In this document: one piece after another, positions 8,397 to 17,395 of the stretch
How the letters are laid out: every line of letters begins with the position of its first letter
Position numbering within the stretch: the stretch's first letter is position 1
NCBI RefSeq assembly: GCF_000981385.1
Contig: NZ_LATZ01000007.1
Location: 1 to 64,000 of the forward strand
DNA from: Bacillus sp. SA1-12
GTDB taxonomy: Bacteria > Bacillota > Bacilli > Bacillales > Bacillaceae
Direction of reading: 5' to 3'
Length of the DNA stretch: 64,000 nt
The notes under the pieces: generated by a model
Database searches by the model: none
Seen by the model: the letters and a program-made list of their open reading frames with translations, nothing else
What the model was told of the DNA's origin: nothing
Position numbers and translations under genes: made by a program

Positions 8397-8846
8397 ATGA
8401 ATGGGAAAATAAAATGCTTAGGCTGCAGCTTAGCAAATAAAATGGAATCTGTACATGTCATCTACGAGAATGATCTGGTTTGTTGTATCTTAGATCATGA
8501 CCCCTTTAATGAAGGACATGTTTTAATACTACCTAAACAGCATGCTGAAGATTTGGATGATCTTAATGAGGAAACCGCAAACATGGTCATCCAAACGGCA
8601 AGGTTTATTTCTAAAGCTCTAAAGTCACTCTACAAACCTGATGGTATAACCATATGCCAAAACGGAGGAATATTTAGCGAACTAACGCACTTTCACATGC
8701 ACGTCGTACCACGATATAATCATCAATCGTTTGCTGACTTTTATTTGGAAATGCCATTAAATAATGAAAAAAGCAAAAAGAAATTGCTGGAGACAAGGGA
8801 GGAATTAGCAGGAGCGATTAATAAAATCATTGAAGGATCACGGTGA
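8397..8846 (+). CDS. HIT-family nucleotide hydrolase/transferase
   Basis: A 149-residue histidine-triad protein. The triad HFHMHVVPR occurs near residue 101, with the upstream ILDHDPFNEGHVLILPKQH core typical of Hint-like enzymes that split AMP-linked phosphoramidates or dinucleoside polyphosphates. Two cysteines at the N-terminus (CLGCSLAN) may bind zinc, as in bacterial Hit proteins. The ATG at 8397 is chosen over the GTG at 8388 because AGAGGTGA lies five bases before it. Single gene. Confidence 0.9.
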   Translation: MNGKIKCLGCSLANKMESVHVIYENDLVCCILDHDPFNEGHVLILPKQHAEDLDDLNEETANMVIQTARFISKALKSLYKPDGITICQNGGIFSELTHFHMHVVPRYNHQSFADFYLEMPLNNEKSKKKLLETREELAGAINKIIEGSR

Positions 8847-9012
8847 TTGAACCAAATTCGATCGGTTCACAAATCGTAGAATATGTAAAACGTACTTTTA
8901 TTGAACCGTAAAGTTGATAATTGAATCACAGCCGCGCATGGTACCGGTGAAAATAACCGAATTCGGTCAGTGAAGATAGGGCAAACTATCTCCATATTTG
9001 GGGGTGGAAAAA

Positions 9013-9519
9013 TTGAAACATATTATAAAAAATTTAGTGTTTATTCTCTTCCTTATTTTCCTTCTTCCGGGAACAATTCATGCCCAAACGACGACAGTTA
9101 TATCCTATCCATGCAGCCTGGTTCTTTATCCAGTAAAGGATACTTCAAATGCACTAGGGACTGCTTTGATTGCAAAAGTGAAAAAGCCTTTCACCAATAC
9201 ACCGCAAAGTCCTGTCAGAGAACGTCAGAGTGTCGGTATTTATGCAGACTGGCTTCCGTTACCCTCTTCATATGGAGATTACGACCAATATGAAGGATTC
9301 GCCCAAGTTCCTGATGTCATCAGCTGGCGATTTAAGCTAGTTCCGGTGAAGGAGGCAGCCCCAAGCTGGTTCGGCGGAACTCCCTGGGTTGGCAAATTTG
9401 ACGAGATTTCGTTAGAAATTCCTGTGAATACGCGTGTAGAAGTGCGTCTTTCTAATTCGAAAAGAGATAAGTTAGGTCCTGTTGTTTTGCAAAATAGCTT
9501 GCAAGGGTGCGGAAAATAG
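9013..9519 (+). CDS. Secreted protein of unknown function
   Basis: A 168-residue protein that begins with a signal peptide (Lys-rich start, hydrophobic core FILFLIFLLPG, likely cut after IHA). TTG at 9013 is chosen because GGGGTGG lies just ahead; GTG 9004 and TTG 8998 are possible. The mature part is about 140 residues, has two cysteines (in YPCS and QGCGK) that could form a disulfide, and ends shortly after VVLQNSLQGCGK. I do not recognise a family. A frame of 107 codons overlapping it has no support. Confidence 0.65.
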   Translation: MKHIIKNLVFILFLIFLLPGTIHAQTTTVISYPCSLVLYPVKDTSNALGTALIAKVKKPFTNTPQSPVRERQSVGIYADWLPLPSSYGDYDQYEGFAQVPDVISWRFKLVPVKEAAPSWFGGTPWVGKFDEISLEIPVNTRVEVRLSNSKRDKLGPVVLQNSLQGCGK

Positions 9520-9623
9520 GGAACTTAACTAAGGCTTGCAATTTTTAAGGCATCGTCATAAACTTTTTGGAGACGAGAAAAGGTAGTGAAAAGACGCAAC
9601 GGCACGCAGAGAAACCATTTGTT

Positions 9624-9650
9624 AAAAGCTGCAAAATTTAATAGCTTTTC
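9624..9650 (+). terminator. Weak terminator candidate
   Basis: AAAAGCT (9624-9630) pairs with AGCTTTT (9643-9649) about 100 bases after the secreted-protein gene. The stem is short. Confidence 0.35.
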
Positions 9651-9708
9651 TATTGATCAATGATTGACTATAAAAAAGATGCGTGCTACAAAAAGGTGAT
9701 CGTTCTTC

Positions 9709-10216
9709 TATTCACATTTCGCTAATAACGAAGATTACACAAAAAGAATTGAATATGTAAAAAATAGATTGCAACTGATTGTCATTTAGACGTTCTCGAA
9801 AATTTATGGTTTAGCCGGTCTTCGTATTGGTTACGGTATTTCATCAACTGAAATTGTTCATTGTATTCATAAAGTTAGAGAGCCTTTTAATGTAAATGCT
9901 TTGGCTCAGATCGCTGTAGAAGCAGTATTAAAGGATCGTGACCAAGTAAAAAATCACAAAGGCTGATTGAAGAAGGGTGTCAATGGATATATCGCAATTT
10001 GAACAATTAGGTATTTCTTATATTGAAAGTATGAGCAATTTCGTTCTCGGGGAAATTGAAAGTGAAGCGCAATCCGTTTATGAAAAGCTATTGCAGAAGG
10101 GGATTATTGTCCGGCAAGGCAACGCCTGGGGATTGCCCAATCATTTACGAATCACTGTAGGAAATGATTCAGAAAATCATGCCCTTCTTTCAGCACTTTC
10201 GGATTTGATTGGTTAA
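9709..10216 (+). pseudogene. hisC: hisC remnant (histidinol-phosphate aminotransferase), truncated and frameshifted
   Basis: The C-terminal half of a class I/II aminotransferase of the HisC type. One frame gives ANNEDYTKRIEYVKN, then an in-frame TAG (9787-9789), then TFSKIYGLAGLRIGYGI with the PLP-lysine region, and VREPFNVNALAQIAVEAVL. A frame change near 9950 gives QRLIEEGCQWIYR, and another near 9999 gives FEQLGISYIESMSNFVLGEI and IVRQGNAWGLPNHLRITVG to the end. The first half of the gene is missing. The his operon at 17.4-23.9 kb has no hisC, so an intact copy must lie elsewhere if the strain makes histidine. The last open piece (9977-10216) could be mistaken for a gene. Confidence 0.85.
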
Positions 10217-10232
10217 GGTGAATGAAAGATGA

Positions 10233-10265
10233 CCAACCTCTCGATCATGAGATTGAGAGGTTAGT
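10233..10265. terminator. Convergent hairpin after hisC remnant
   Basis: AACCTCTC (10235-10242) pairs with GAGAGGTT (10255-10262), between convergent genes. There is only a weak T run on either side. Confidence 0.4.
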
Positions 10266-10284
10266 TGTTTAACTGCCTAAAAGA

Positions 10285-11196
10285 TTACTTTTTTACAGCA
10301 TGAAGATAATGAATCGATTCAAAAGCGGTTAAATAATCTGTACGATTTTGAAAAAAATAATCATTAATCACAGCAGGTGATAAGTGTTCATAGATAAGGA
10401 GTCCCAAGTCTTCTAACAAATTTTCCAGTTCTGTGTAGGAAAAACAAGATTTCATTGGTTCACCGCTGGCAACGGCCATTTTTATTGTGTTTTCTACCCT
10501 GTTAGAGAGGCCTTTTTCGTGAAATAATGTTTCGTCTCCATAATCAAATACAATGGAGCTGCCTGAGGGTACTTTTGTAAATAAGTTCTTTAGTAAGTTT
10601 TTCATTTCGTTTTTTGTTAAGTAATAAGTAACACCCAAAAGGCTAAAGAACGTTTTTTGCTTTTTAAATCCCTTGTTAACCAGCTTTTCCTCAGAAAAAG
10701 TTTTTGTGAAATCCATCGATACGAAGTGTAAGTTCTTTGGAATTTCAAGTTGTGCATTAGCTAATCGCTTCTTTTTAAAATCCTGTGTTGCTGGATGGTC
10801 AACTTCAAGTATTTCTAAACTTCCTCGTAATTCAGGATGGCGAAAACAAAACGTGTCCAGGCCGGCGCCAAGAATAACAAATTGTTTTAGACCAAGCTTG
10901 AGTTCGTTTAATACGACCTTTTCACAGTACGCAGCCCGTGCTAAAGGAGTAGGAGAAAACTGAACCTGTGTAATCCATTTTAACATTTCATCATCATCAT
11001 GAAACCGCTGAGCAAGACCATTAAAGAAAAAGGGTGTTCCTTGAATCAAGTTCTTCCTTATGTCCGCAAATTCTTCCTGGGAAATTAGATCGATTGCAAC
11101 ATGATCATCGAATACTTTTGGTGTGTCATACAGACTGTGATATGCTCGACCAAAAGCTGATAGTAAAGAAGTTATACTAGCTTCATTCTGCTTCAT
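10285..11196 (-). CDS. SAM-dependent methyltransferase, PPM1/LCM family
   Basis: A 303-residue class I methyltransferase. The SAM-binding loop is VILGAGLDTFCFRHP (about 108-122), followed by the acidic residue in LEVDHPATQ and by the VSMDF segment; these are marks of the leucine carboxyl methyltransferase-like family (TIGR00027 type), which in bacteria includes polyketide-associated and uncharacterised O-methyltransferases. GGAGGTAAAGC precedes the ATG at 11196. It is a single gene whose 5' leader contains a strong hairpin (11223-11248). Confidence 0.85.
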   Translation of the reverse strand: MKQNEASITSLLSAFGRAYHSLYDTPKVFDDHVAIDLISQEEFADIRKNLIQGTPFFFNGLAQRFHDDDEMLKWITQVQFSPTPLARAAYCEKVVLNELKLGLKQFVILGAGLDTFCFRHPELRGSLEILEVDHPATQDFKKKRLANAQLEIPKNLHFVSMDFTKTFSEEKLVNKGFKKQKTFFSLLGVTYYLTKNEMKNLLKNLFTKVPSGSSIVFDYGDETLFHEKGLSNRVENTIKMAVASGEPMKSCFSYTELENLLEDLGLLIYEHLSPAVINDYFFQNRTDYLTAFESIHYLHAVKK

Positions 11197-11222
11197 GCTT
11201 TACCTCCCGCATAATCGAAAAT

Positions 11223-11248
11223 AAGATTCCCCTGGCCAGGAGAATCTT
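11223..11248. promoter_or_regulatory. Near-perfect dyad in the leader of the methyltransferase gene
   Basis: AAGATTCCCCTGG (11223-11235) is followed at once by CCAGGAGAATCTT (11236-11248): a 13-bp dyad with one G-T pair. It lies about 27 bases before the start codon on the minus strand. It could be an operator (MerR-type dyads have this look) or an RNA hairpin that stops early transcripts. Confidence 0.45.
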
Positions 11249-11477
11249 AGTATAAAACAGAAAAGTTAAACTGTAAATTATAGCATAAATAATTTTTTTG
11301 TCAAGCTTCTATCTCTTTTATTAATGGAGACTTATCGTAAACCGCCATCGATTTACCTATTGTTTTTTACTCTTAATAAACAATAAACTTAAAGAAAGTC
11401 CGTCATGACATTCTGTATCATTATAAGTAACTGAGTTTCAAAGTTTTTAAGAGTTAATGAAAAAGGAGGAGCTAGCC

Positions 11478-11804
11478 ATGGGCAAAATGGCAAACACACC
11501 TGAACCGCCTTATTATGCGGTAATCTTTACTTCAGAGCGAACGGAAGGTGAGAGAGGCTACGGGAGAATGGCAGAAAAAATGGTAGAGCTAGCATCCCAA
11601 CAAAATGGGTTTTTAGGAGTAGAAAGCGCCCGCGACAATGAATTAGGCATTACCGTTTCATACTGGGATTCTTTAGATGCCATTAAAAAGTGGAAGGAAA
11701 ATGCAGCTCATAAAGCAGCACAAGAACGCGGGAAAAAAGAATGGTACAAATGCTTTGCATTGCGAGTTTGCAAGGTTGAGAGAGATTCATTTTTTGAGAT
11801 GTAG
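11478..11804 (+). CDS. Antibiotic biosynthesis monooxygenase (ABM) domain protein
   Basis: A 108-residue ABM-fold (dimeric alpha/beta barrel) protein. YYAVIFTSERTEGERGYGRMAEKMVELA, then QNGFLGVESARD and VSYWDSLDAIKKWKENAAHKAAQERGK, follow the order seen in the YqjZ-like group. Such proteins act as small oxygenases or haem-handling proteins; the substrate here is unknown. AGGAGGAGC sets the ATG at 11478; a start at 11457 would place the ribosome-binding site inside the gene. Monocistronic. Confidence 0.85.
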   Translation: MGKMANTPEPPYYAVIFTSERTEGERGYGRMAEKMVELASQQNGFLGVESARDNELGITVSYWDSLDAIKKWKENAAHKAAQERGKKEWYKCFALRVCKVERDSFFEM

Positions 11805-11905
11805 GATAAGGGGTATACAAGCATAGTTGATGTGAAGAGATGTTTTTAGAAAATAAGATAAAGATGAGCGAGGAGACGATCTTGTGAAGAGGCTCCTAAA
11901 TGAAA

Positions 11906-11931
11906 AAAACTCGCCTGTAAAGCGAGTTTTC
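11906..11931. terminator. Bidirectional terminator
   Basis: AAAACTCGC (11906-11914) pairs with GCGAGTTTT (11922-11930); A and T runs flank both sides. It serves both the ABM gene and the amidase gene on the other strand. Confidence 0.8.
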
Positions 11932-11968
11932 ATTCAATGACTGAAATCATTTGTTTTCCAGTTCCATT

Positions 11969-12664
11969 TTAATTTCTTTTCGCTGATACAATCATTGCAT
12001 CATATCCCTTTTTTTCTAACTCAACTGCCAGCTGGAGTGCATTTTCCTTTTCTGCAAAGGCACCGGTTTGAACCTTGTACAGGACTTTGTCAGAGGGATC
12101 TATTGTTTTTTTCTTTAGATTGTAGGTTGTTACTATCCCAGTTACAATAGCTCGGGCACATGTTAATCGGTAGGCGGCTGAACGCAGCAGGCTTGCTTCA
12201 GTTTTGTTTGTCATAAATCCGCATTCAACAAGAATCGCTGTCATTTTTGTTTCCTTCAGCACATGGAAATTTGCAGTCTTTACTCCGCGGTCCTTGCGAT
12301 AAGTGTGCTTCACAAGACAAGCCTGTACATTTTTGGCTAATTGATAGGCGGTCCTAGGTTTGGATAAATAAACATAGGTTTCAATCCCGGCTGCTGATGT
12401 CCACTCTCTCCCATTCCAATGTGCGTTGGCATGAATCGAAACAAATAAGTTAACATGTTCCCGATTTGCCTTCGCAGTTCTTTCACTTAGCGGTACATCT
12501 CGTCTGTCAGAGTGTGAATAAAGCACAGATACCCCCTCATAAAGTGCTAATTGATCCTTCATTTCCTCCGCAACCGCCCGATTAAATTCATACTCCCGCA
12601 TCCCATCAACGCTCCTCTTCCCGGGTGTTTCATACCCATGCCCTGCATCAATCATCATTTTCAT
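11969..12664 (-). CDS. N-acetylmuramoyl-L-alanine amidase with C-terminal SPOR domain
   Basis: A 231-residue Amidase_3 enzyme that cuts the peptide from N-acetylmuramic acid in peptidoglycan. Zinc ligands are visible: His in DAGHG (residue 8-9), Glu in REYEFNRA and His in SIHANAHW; the catalytic Glu lies in LVECGFMTN. A SPOR domain (about 190-231, KVQTGAFAEKENALQLAVELEKKGYDAMIV) binds denuded glycan. No signal peptide is present, as in the CwlC/CwlD-type mother-cell amidases of spore formers. GGAGGACAAG precedes the ATG. The short C-terminus holds just one SPOR repeat. Confidence 0.9.
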   Translation of the reverse strand: MKMMIDAGHGYETPGKRSVDGMREYEFNRAVAEEMKDQLALYEGVSVLYSHSDRRDVPLSERTAKANREHVNLFVSIHANAHWNGREWTSAAGIETYVYLSKPRTAYQLAKNVQACLVKHTYRKDRGVKTANFHVLKETKMTAILVECGFMTNKTEASLLRSAAYRLTCARAIVTGIVTTYNLKKKTIDPSDKVLYKVQTGAFAEKENALQLAVELEKKGYDAMIVSAKRN

Positions 12665-12760
12665 AGACTTGTCCTCCTTTTAAACGATTTTTCATCTGTA
12701 ATATAGGGGTTTATTGGTAAAAAAGTAGCGGGTTGGCGGAAAAAAGTGAATAAAATGGGG

Positions 12761-12865
12761 GTGGTTCTATAAATCCACTAAGCGGTTCGAAAAATAGGGG
12801 AAGAGACGCAATTCTGGGGATGCGCGGTTCTAAAAGTAAAATAGGTGGTTCAATCCCCATTCATG
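12761..12865. repeat. Array of 21-bp imperfect direct repeats before hprK
   Basis: The heptamer GYGGTTC begins at 12761, 12782, 12824 and 12845, spacings of 21, 42 and 21 bases; the middle unit at 12803 has decayed. After the heptamer, units continue with an A-rich stretch (e.g. GAAAAAT, TAAAAGT). A partly inverted copy (GGACCACC) follows at 12865. It lies in the divergent region between the amidase and hprK. Confidence 0.6.
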
Positions 12866-12914
12866 GACCACCGCCTCCCCAGTTCACTTCAATTTCCAAA
12901 AATAAAATTATATT

Positions 12915-12942
12915 TTGGAATGTCCGATACTAATGCTAAAAT
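12915..12942 (+). promoter_or_regulatory. Candidate promoter of the hprK-lgt operon
   Basis: TTGGAA (12915-12920), a 16-base spacer, then TAAAAT (12937-12942). It lies about 75 bases before the hprK start and downstream of the repeat array. Confidence 0.5.
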
Positions 12943-13016
12943 AATAAAAGGGTCTTACTTACATTAAAAGGATGACAATGGTATTAGTTAGTTTTCATCA
13001 TAAAGGAGGATAAGCC

Positions 13017-13952
13017 GTGCCAAAAGTTCGCACAAAGGATCTTATTGATAAATTTAATTTTGAAGTGATTAGCGGTGAGGAAGGAATTAATCGGCCGATT
13101 GTAACGAGTGATTTGTCTCGTCCTGGGATTGAGATGGCGGGATTTTTTACATATTATCCAAAGGAACGGGTTCAGCTGCTCGGGAAAACAGAACTTTCAT
13201 TTTTTCTTCAGTTGTCAGATCGGGAGCGGAAGCATCGGATGGACGAGCTCTGTACAGATGTGACGCCGGCGATTATTGTGACAAGGGAGATGGATGCTCC
13301 GCCTGAATTGATTGAGGCTTCTAATCGCGAGGGTGTCCCTGTGTTACGTTCTCCGATGAAAACGACGAGGTTATCCAGTCATTTGACGAATTTCCTTGAA
13401 ACAAAGCTTGCTCCAACTACAGCGGTTCATGGCGTATTGGTTGATATTTATGGTGTCGGCGTATTAATTATTGGAAAAAGCGGTGTAGGTAAAAGTGAAA
13501 CGGCTCTTGAGCTTGTTAAGCGCGGGCATCGTTTAGTGGCCGACGATTGTGTTGAAATCCGTCAAGAGGACCAGGATACTTTAGTAGGAAGTGCTCCTGA
13601 ACTGATCGAGCATCTTCTAGAGATTCGCGGTCTGGGAATCATCAATGTGATGACCTTATTTGGTGCAGGTGCTGTTCGCAGCTTTAAGCGAATTACGCTT
13701 GTGGTCAATCTGGAACTTTGGGATCAAAATAAACAATATGACCGCCTTGGTCTTGAAGAAGAAAAAATGCGGATTATTGATACGGATGTAACAAAACTGA
13801 CGGTTCCAGTTCGACCTGGACGAAACTTATCAGTTATTATTGAGGTAGCCGCGATGAATTACCGTCTAAAACGGATGGGGGTAAATGCTGCAGAACAGTT
13901 TACCAATAAGCTTGCGGGTGTTATTGAAGAAGGAGATCATGAGGAAGAATAA
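13017..13952 (+). CDS. hprK: HPr kinase/phosphorylase
   Basis: A 311-residue bifunctional enzyme that phosphorylates and dephosphorylates Ser46 of HPr, the master switch of carbon catabolite control. The N-terminal domain spans about 1-130. The C-terminal kinase domain has the catalytic His138, Walker A GKSGVGKS (152-159) and the family signature [19 protein letters not shown] (about 203-221). The start is GTG behind AAAGGAGGATAAGCC. It opens the conserved block hprK-lgt-yvoD-ppaX-yvoF. Length is normal and all key residues are present. Confidence 0.97.
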   Translation: MPKVRTKDLIDKFNFEVISGEEGINRPIVTSDLSRPGIEMAGFFTYYPKERVQLLGKTELSFFLQLSDRERKHRMDELCTDVTPAIIVTREMDAPPELIEASNREGVPVLRSPMKTTRLSSHLTNFLETKLAPTTAVHGVLVDIYGVGVLIIGKSGVGKSETALELVKRGHRLVADDCVEIRQEDQDTLVGSAPELIEHLLEIRGLGIINVMTLFGAGAVRSFKRITLVVNLELWDQNKQYDRLGLEEEKMRIIDTDVTKLTVPVRPGRNLSVIIEVAAMNYRLKRMGVNAAEQFTNKLAGVIEEGDHEEE

Positions 13953-13968
13953 GACCTTCCTCATAAAA

Positions 13969-14010
13969 GGGTCAGACCCAGCCGGAAAAAAGCTGCGGGT
14001 CCCCCTGACA
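13969..14010 (+). other. Intercistronic hairpin between hprK and lgt
   Basis: GTCAG-CCC (13971-13979) can pair with GGG-CTGAC (13997-14009) around GC-rich inner bases. There is no T run, so it is more likely an RNA processing or stability element than a terminator. Confidence 0.4.
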
Positions 14011-14057
14011 TACATATAGAGATGGATTATATAATAGGATAGCAGGGAGTTGAAGAA

Positions 14058-14876
14058 ATGGAAGAAAATATACAGCCTCTTGATCCCATTTTTCTTGAAT
14101 TAGGTCCAATTCAGATCCATTGGTATGGACTGATTATTGGTGTGGGAGCCTTGCTTGGACTTTTGATTGCAGTCCGAGAAAGCGAGAGAAGAGGGCTTCA
14201 TAAGGACACATTTGTTGATCTGGTATTATTTGCGATCCCGATTGCCATTTTAGGGGCAAGGGCATATTATGTCATTTTCCAATGGGACTATTATTCTCAA
14301 AATCCTGGGGACATTATTAAAATATGGAACGGCGGCCTTGCGATCCACGGCGGCCTCATTGCAGCGGTTCTGACCGGAGTTGTGTTTGCAAGGGTCAAAG
14401 GACTTTCATTCTGGAAGCTTGCTGATATCGCGGCGCCAAGTATTATCCTTGGTCAAGCGATTGGACGCTGGGGAAATTTTATGAACCAGGAGGCCTTTGG
14501 CGGACCGGTTTCGAGGGGATTTTTAGAAGGGCTGATGCTGCCTGATTTTATCATCAACCAAATGTATATCAATGGTGAATATCATCATCCAACCTTCTTA
14601 TATGAATCATTATGGAACTTTGTTGGATTTATTGGATTGATGCTGTTAAGAAAAGCGAATTTTAGACGCGGAGAGCTGTTTTTAACCTATGTCATTTGGT
14701 ACTCAATTGGCCGGTTCTTTATTGAAGGAATGCGTACAGACAGCTTGATGCTGACAGATACGCTAAGAATTGCGCAGGTTATTTCGATCGTCTTAATTGC
14801 AGTGGCGGTAGGCATCATGATCTTCCGCCGAATCAAAGGCTATTCAAAGGTGAGGTACTTAGATTCTAGTCAATAA
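14058..14876 (+). CDS. lgt: Prolipoprotein diacylglyceryl transferase
   Basis: A 272-residue integral membrane enzyme that moves diacylglycerol from phosphatidylglycerol to the lipobox cysteine of prolipoproteins. It has the Lgt signature [14 protein letters not shown] (Arg near residue 137) and the HGGL motif (His97), with seven hydrophobic helices spread over the protein and the IEGMRTDSL segment near residue 223. AGGGAGTTGAAG precedes the ATG. It follows hprK in the same operon, as in B. subtilis. Its clients in this window would include ModA. Confidence 0.97.
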   Translation: MEENIQPLDPIFLELGPIQIHWYGLIIGVGALLGLLIAVRESERRGLHKDTFVDLVLFAIPIAILGARAYYVIFQWDYYSQNPGDIIKIWNGGLAIHGGLIAAVLTGVVFARVKGLSFWKLADIAAPSIILGQAIGRWGNFMNQEAFGGPVSRGFLEGLMLPDFIINQMYINGEYHHPTFLYESLWNFVGFIGLMLLRKANFRRGELFLTYVIWYSIGRFFIEGMRTDSLMLTDTLRIAQVISIVLIAVAVGIMIFRRIKGYSKVRYLDSSQ

Positions 14877-14912
14877 GGCAGATTTTAAAAAATACATCAA
14901 GGAGGGTTGGCT

Positions 14913-15860
14913 GTGGGGAATAGCTTAAAAAAAGGATTTCAGGCTGGATTCCAGACAACCTGGACATTAGGGAAGGTTATTTTTCCAATCACAATACTTG
15001 TTAGTGTGCTGCAATACACGCCTGTCCTCGACTGGCTGGCTGTTCTTATTGCCCCGTTAATGGGCGTCTTCGGCTTGTCAGGAGAGGCAGCGATCCCTTT
15101 GGTTATTGGGAATTTCCTTAATCTTTATGCAGGGATCGGGGCGATTTTATCACTCGAATTAACCGTTAAAGAGGTTTTTATCTTAGCAGTTATGCTGTCA
15201 TTTTCTCATAATTTGCTTATTGAGTCGTCTGTTGCGGCTAAGGTAGGGTTAAAAATGTGGATTATTCTGCTAGTAAGAATTGGTCTGGCATTTATTTCAG
15301 CAATAGTGGTGAACCTTGTATGGCATGGAGGCGGTGAAACGGCTCAATACGGATTTGTTGGCAATACTCAAGCGGAACCAAATGGCTGGCTCGAGATCAT
15401 TCTTTTGGCGGTCCAAAAAGCTGGATTAGGCGTGATCCAACTTGCCTTAATTGTCATCCCATTGATGATTGCGATCCAATTTTTAAAGGATTTAGGGATG
15501 CTAAATGTATTTACAAAATGGATGGCACCTGTGACAAGAATGCTGGGTATGAAGGAAAACACCTCGATGACATTAGTAGCAGGGCTGACGATTGGTTTAG
15601 CCTATGGTGCCGGCGTGATGATCCAAGCGGTAAAAGAGGATAATGTCAGCTACAGAGATTTAACGTTAGCATTTATTTTCCTTGTTGCCTGCCATGCAGT
15701 TGTAGAGGATACGTTGATCTTTATCCCATTGGGCATTCCTGTTTTACCATTGCTTATTATCAGGTTATCTGTTGCCATCTTACTAACGATCACGATCGCT
15801 GCCATTTGGCGGAAGGTTGAAGCAGCACCGAGCAGAAAGGAAGCGACTTATGAAAATTAA
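14913..15860 (+). CDS. yvoD: Nucleoside-recognition (Gate) domain membrane protein YvoD
   Basis: A 315-residue membrane protein with two Gate-type halves and about eight transmembrane helices (e.g. [31 protein letters not shown]). The family is related to SpmA/SpmB and nucleoside transporters; the substrate is not known. The GTG at 14913 is preferred because GGAGG (14901-14905) lies seven bases before it; the TTG at 14907 touches the ribosome-binding site. Position between lgt and ppaX matches B. subtilis yvoD. The end overlaps ppaX by 11 bases, implying coupled translation. Confidence 0.85.
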   Translation: MGNSLKKGFQAGFQTTWTLGKVIFPITILVSVLQYTPVLDWLAVLIAPLMGVFGLSGEAAIPLVIGNFLNLYAGIGAILSLELTVKEVFILAVMLSFSHNLLIESSVAAKVGLKMWIILLVRIGLAFISAIVVNLVWHGGGETAQYGFVGNTQAEPNGWLEIILLAVQKAGLGVIQLALIVIPLMIAIQFLKDLGMLNVFTKWMAPVTRMLGMKENTSMTLVAGLTIGLAYGAGVMIQAVKEDNVSYRDLTLAFIFLVACHAVVEDTLIFIPLGIPVLPLLIIRLSVAILLTITIAAIWRKVEAAPSRKEATYEN

Positions 15861-16491
15861 CACATTATTATTTGATTTAGATGGAACCTTAATTAACACA
15901 AATGAGCTGATTATAGAATCATTTCTTCATACATTAAACTCCTATTATCCGGGACAATATAAACGTGAGACTGTCCTCCCATTCATTGGTCCGACGCTTT
16001 ATGATACATTTGGAAGCATTGATCAGGATCGGATGGAGGAAATGGTTAAGGCGTACCGAAAATTTAATCATGAGCAGCATGATTTGCTCGTAACTGAGTA
16101 TGATACGGTTTTTGAAACGATCAAAACCCTTAAGGAAAATGGTTTTAAGTTAGGGATTGTGACAACAAAAATTCGTGATACCGTGAATATGGGACTAAAA
16201 CTTACAAAGCTGGATCAATTTTTTGATGTTGTGGTAACACTAGATGATGTAGAAAATGCGAAGCCGCATCCAGAGCCAGTCTTAAAGGCGTTAGCACAGC
16301 TTGGCTCTTCTCCTGAGGAAGCCATCATGGTTGGTGATAACCATCATGATGTAGAGGCAGGAAAGAATGCCGGAACAAAGACAGCGGGAGTAGCTTGGAG
16401 CATTAAAGGCAGAGAGTATATCTCAAGCTATAATCCTGATTATTTATTAGAAAAAATGAGTGATATATTGCCGATCGTCGGAGTGGAATGA
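15850..16491 (+). CDS. ppaX: Pyrophosphatase PpaX (HAD family)
   Basis: A 213-residue HAD phosphatase. Motif [13 protein letters not shown] (residues 5-16), motif II VTTK near residue 100, a Lys in NAKPHPEPV and motif [13 protein letters not shown] are all complete. In B. subtilis PpaX hydrolyses the pyrophosphate made when HprK/P dephosphorylates Ser-P-HPr by phosphorolysis, which explains its place in the hprK operon. The ATG at 15850 with GAAAGGAAG ahead gives the family's N-terminus; a longer frame from 15817 is read inside yvoD. It starts inside the yvoD end. Confidence 0.93.
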   Translation: MKINTLLFDLDGTLINTNELIIESFLHTLNSYYPGQYKRETVLPFIGPTLYDTFGSIDQDRMEEMVKAYRKFNHEQHDLLVTEYDTVFETIKTLKENGFKLGIVTTKIRDTVNMGLKLTKLDQFFDVVVTLDDVENAKPHPEPVLKALAQLGSSPEEAIMVGDNHHDVEAGKNAGTKTAGVAWSIKGREYISSYNPDYLLEKMSDILPIVGVE

Positions 16492-16492
16492 T

Positions 16493-17020
16493 GTGAGAAG
16501 GACGACTAGATATCCCGTCTCAGGTGCTAATTCCTTATGGCATATCTATCAAACAGTGCCATTTTGGAAGGTTGTTCGAAACTTTATTGTCATTCAGCTT
16601 GCAAGGTATACGCCATGGTTAGCAGTGAAAAATTGGCTATACCGTACGTTTCTTCACATGAAAATCGGCAAGCAAACATCTTTTGCCTTAATGGTGATGC
16701 CAGATATTATGTTTCCAGAAAAAATTTCCGTTGGCAACAACTCGGTCATTGGCTATAATACAACGATTCTGGCACATGAGTATTTGATAAAGGAATATCG
16801 GTTAGGTGATGTCGTGATCGGCGATGAGGTCTTAATTGGCGCCAATTCCACGATTCTCCCAGGGGTCGTCATCGGCGACGGTGCGATCATATCAGCGGGA
16901 ACGCTTGTACATAAAGATGTTCCAGCTGGAGCGTTTGTCGGCGGAAATCCCATGACAACCATTTACACAAAAGAGGAACTGGCAAAAAGGGAAGGTCAGG
17001 AGGCTGCTAGTGAGAACTAG
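16493..17020 (+). CDS. yvoF: Hexapeptide-repeat acyltransferase YvoF
   Basis: A 175-residue acetyltransferase with a left-handed beta-helix. Hexapeptide turns are visible in ISVGNNSVIGYNTTI, VVIGDEVLIGANSTI and VVIGDGAIISAGTLV, closing with PAGAFVGGNPM. The GTG start two bases after the ppaX stop codon gives VRRTTRYPVSGANSLWHIY, the usual N-terminus of YvoF; GGAG near 16480 serves it. It is probably an O-acetyltransferase on a sugar or cell-surface precursor, substrate unknown. Last gene of the hprK operon; a terminator overlaps its 3' end. Confidence 0.85.
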   Translation: MRRTTRYPVSGANSLWHIYQTVPFWKVVRNFIVIQLARYTPWLAVKNWLYRTFLHMKIGKQTSFALMVMPDIMFPEKISVGNNSVIGYNTTILAHEYLIKEYRLGDVVIGDEVLIGANSTILPGVVIGDGAIISAGTLVHKDVPAGAFVGGNPMTTIYTKEELAKREGQEAASEN

Positions 17021-17032
17021 TGGCCTTTTTTC
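17000..17032 (+). terminator. Terminator of the hprK operon
   Basis: CTAGT-GAGA-ACTAG (17007-17020) with flanking AGG/CCT pairs and TTTTTT at 17026-17031. The stem overlaps the last codons and stop of yvoF. Confidence 0.85.
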
Positions 17033-17194
17033 TTAGTATCATTTGTTGTGAATGAGACAAATGAGTGAATGGTATAATGAATGATCTTCTTACGCCAAAT
17101 CAATCTTAATTAAACGTTTGTTTAATCATCTTTTAAAAAATCTGAATAAACAAACAACTTAAAAACGGATAACAAAGGAAATAGGATCTTCTTC

Positions 17195-17223
17195 TTGAAA
17201 AAATATCTTCACTTTGGTAATAT
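17195..17223 (+). promoter_or_regulatory. Promoter of the histidine operon
   Basis: TTGAAA (17195-17200), a 17-base spacer and TAATAT (17218-17223). Transcription would start near 17230, leaving a 5' leader of about 210 bases before hisZ. Confidence 0.6.
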
Positions 17224-17263
17224 ATTAGCATATTAGCGAAGTAAAGCATTCTGAAAATTCCCC

Positions 17264-17395
17264 ATCTTAACGGGCAGTAATAAACCTGCCAATTAATTTT
17301 ATTTTCAAAAGAAGCTGAAAGAAGATTAGGGTAAACTGCCCGTAAAGATCCGGTAAGTTTCGCTACCATTCAGTGGGAAAAACCTCCACTGAATG
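17264..17395 (+). promoter_or_regulatory. Structured, switch-like leader RNA of the his operon (not a T-box)
   Basis: Bases 17264-17278 (ATCTTAACGGGCAGT) can pair with 17335-17349 (ACTGCCCGTAAAGAT) with one A-A mismatch. The same GGCAG (17273-17277) can pair locally with CTGCC (17286-17290), so the two folds exclude each other. Downstream, GGTA/TACC (17352-17366) forms a small hairpin, and CATTCAGTGG (17367-17376) pairs perfectly with CCACTGAATG (17386-17395). No T-box core is present and the last hairpin lacks a U run, so a classical attenuator is not shown. Function is inferred from position. Confidence 0.5.

Noticed and set aside
8970..9293. 107-codon frame overlapping the secreted protein gene
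   Set aside because: No ribosome-binding site or family likeness; the other frame has a signal peptide.
17133..17369. 78-codon minus-strand frame upstream of hisZ
   Set aside because: It lies over the his promoter and leader, with no ribosome-binding site; structure of the leader explains the sequence better.
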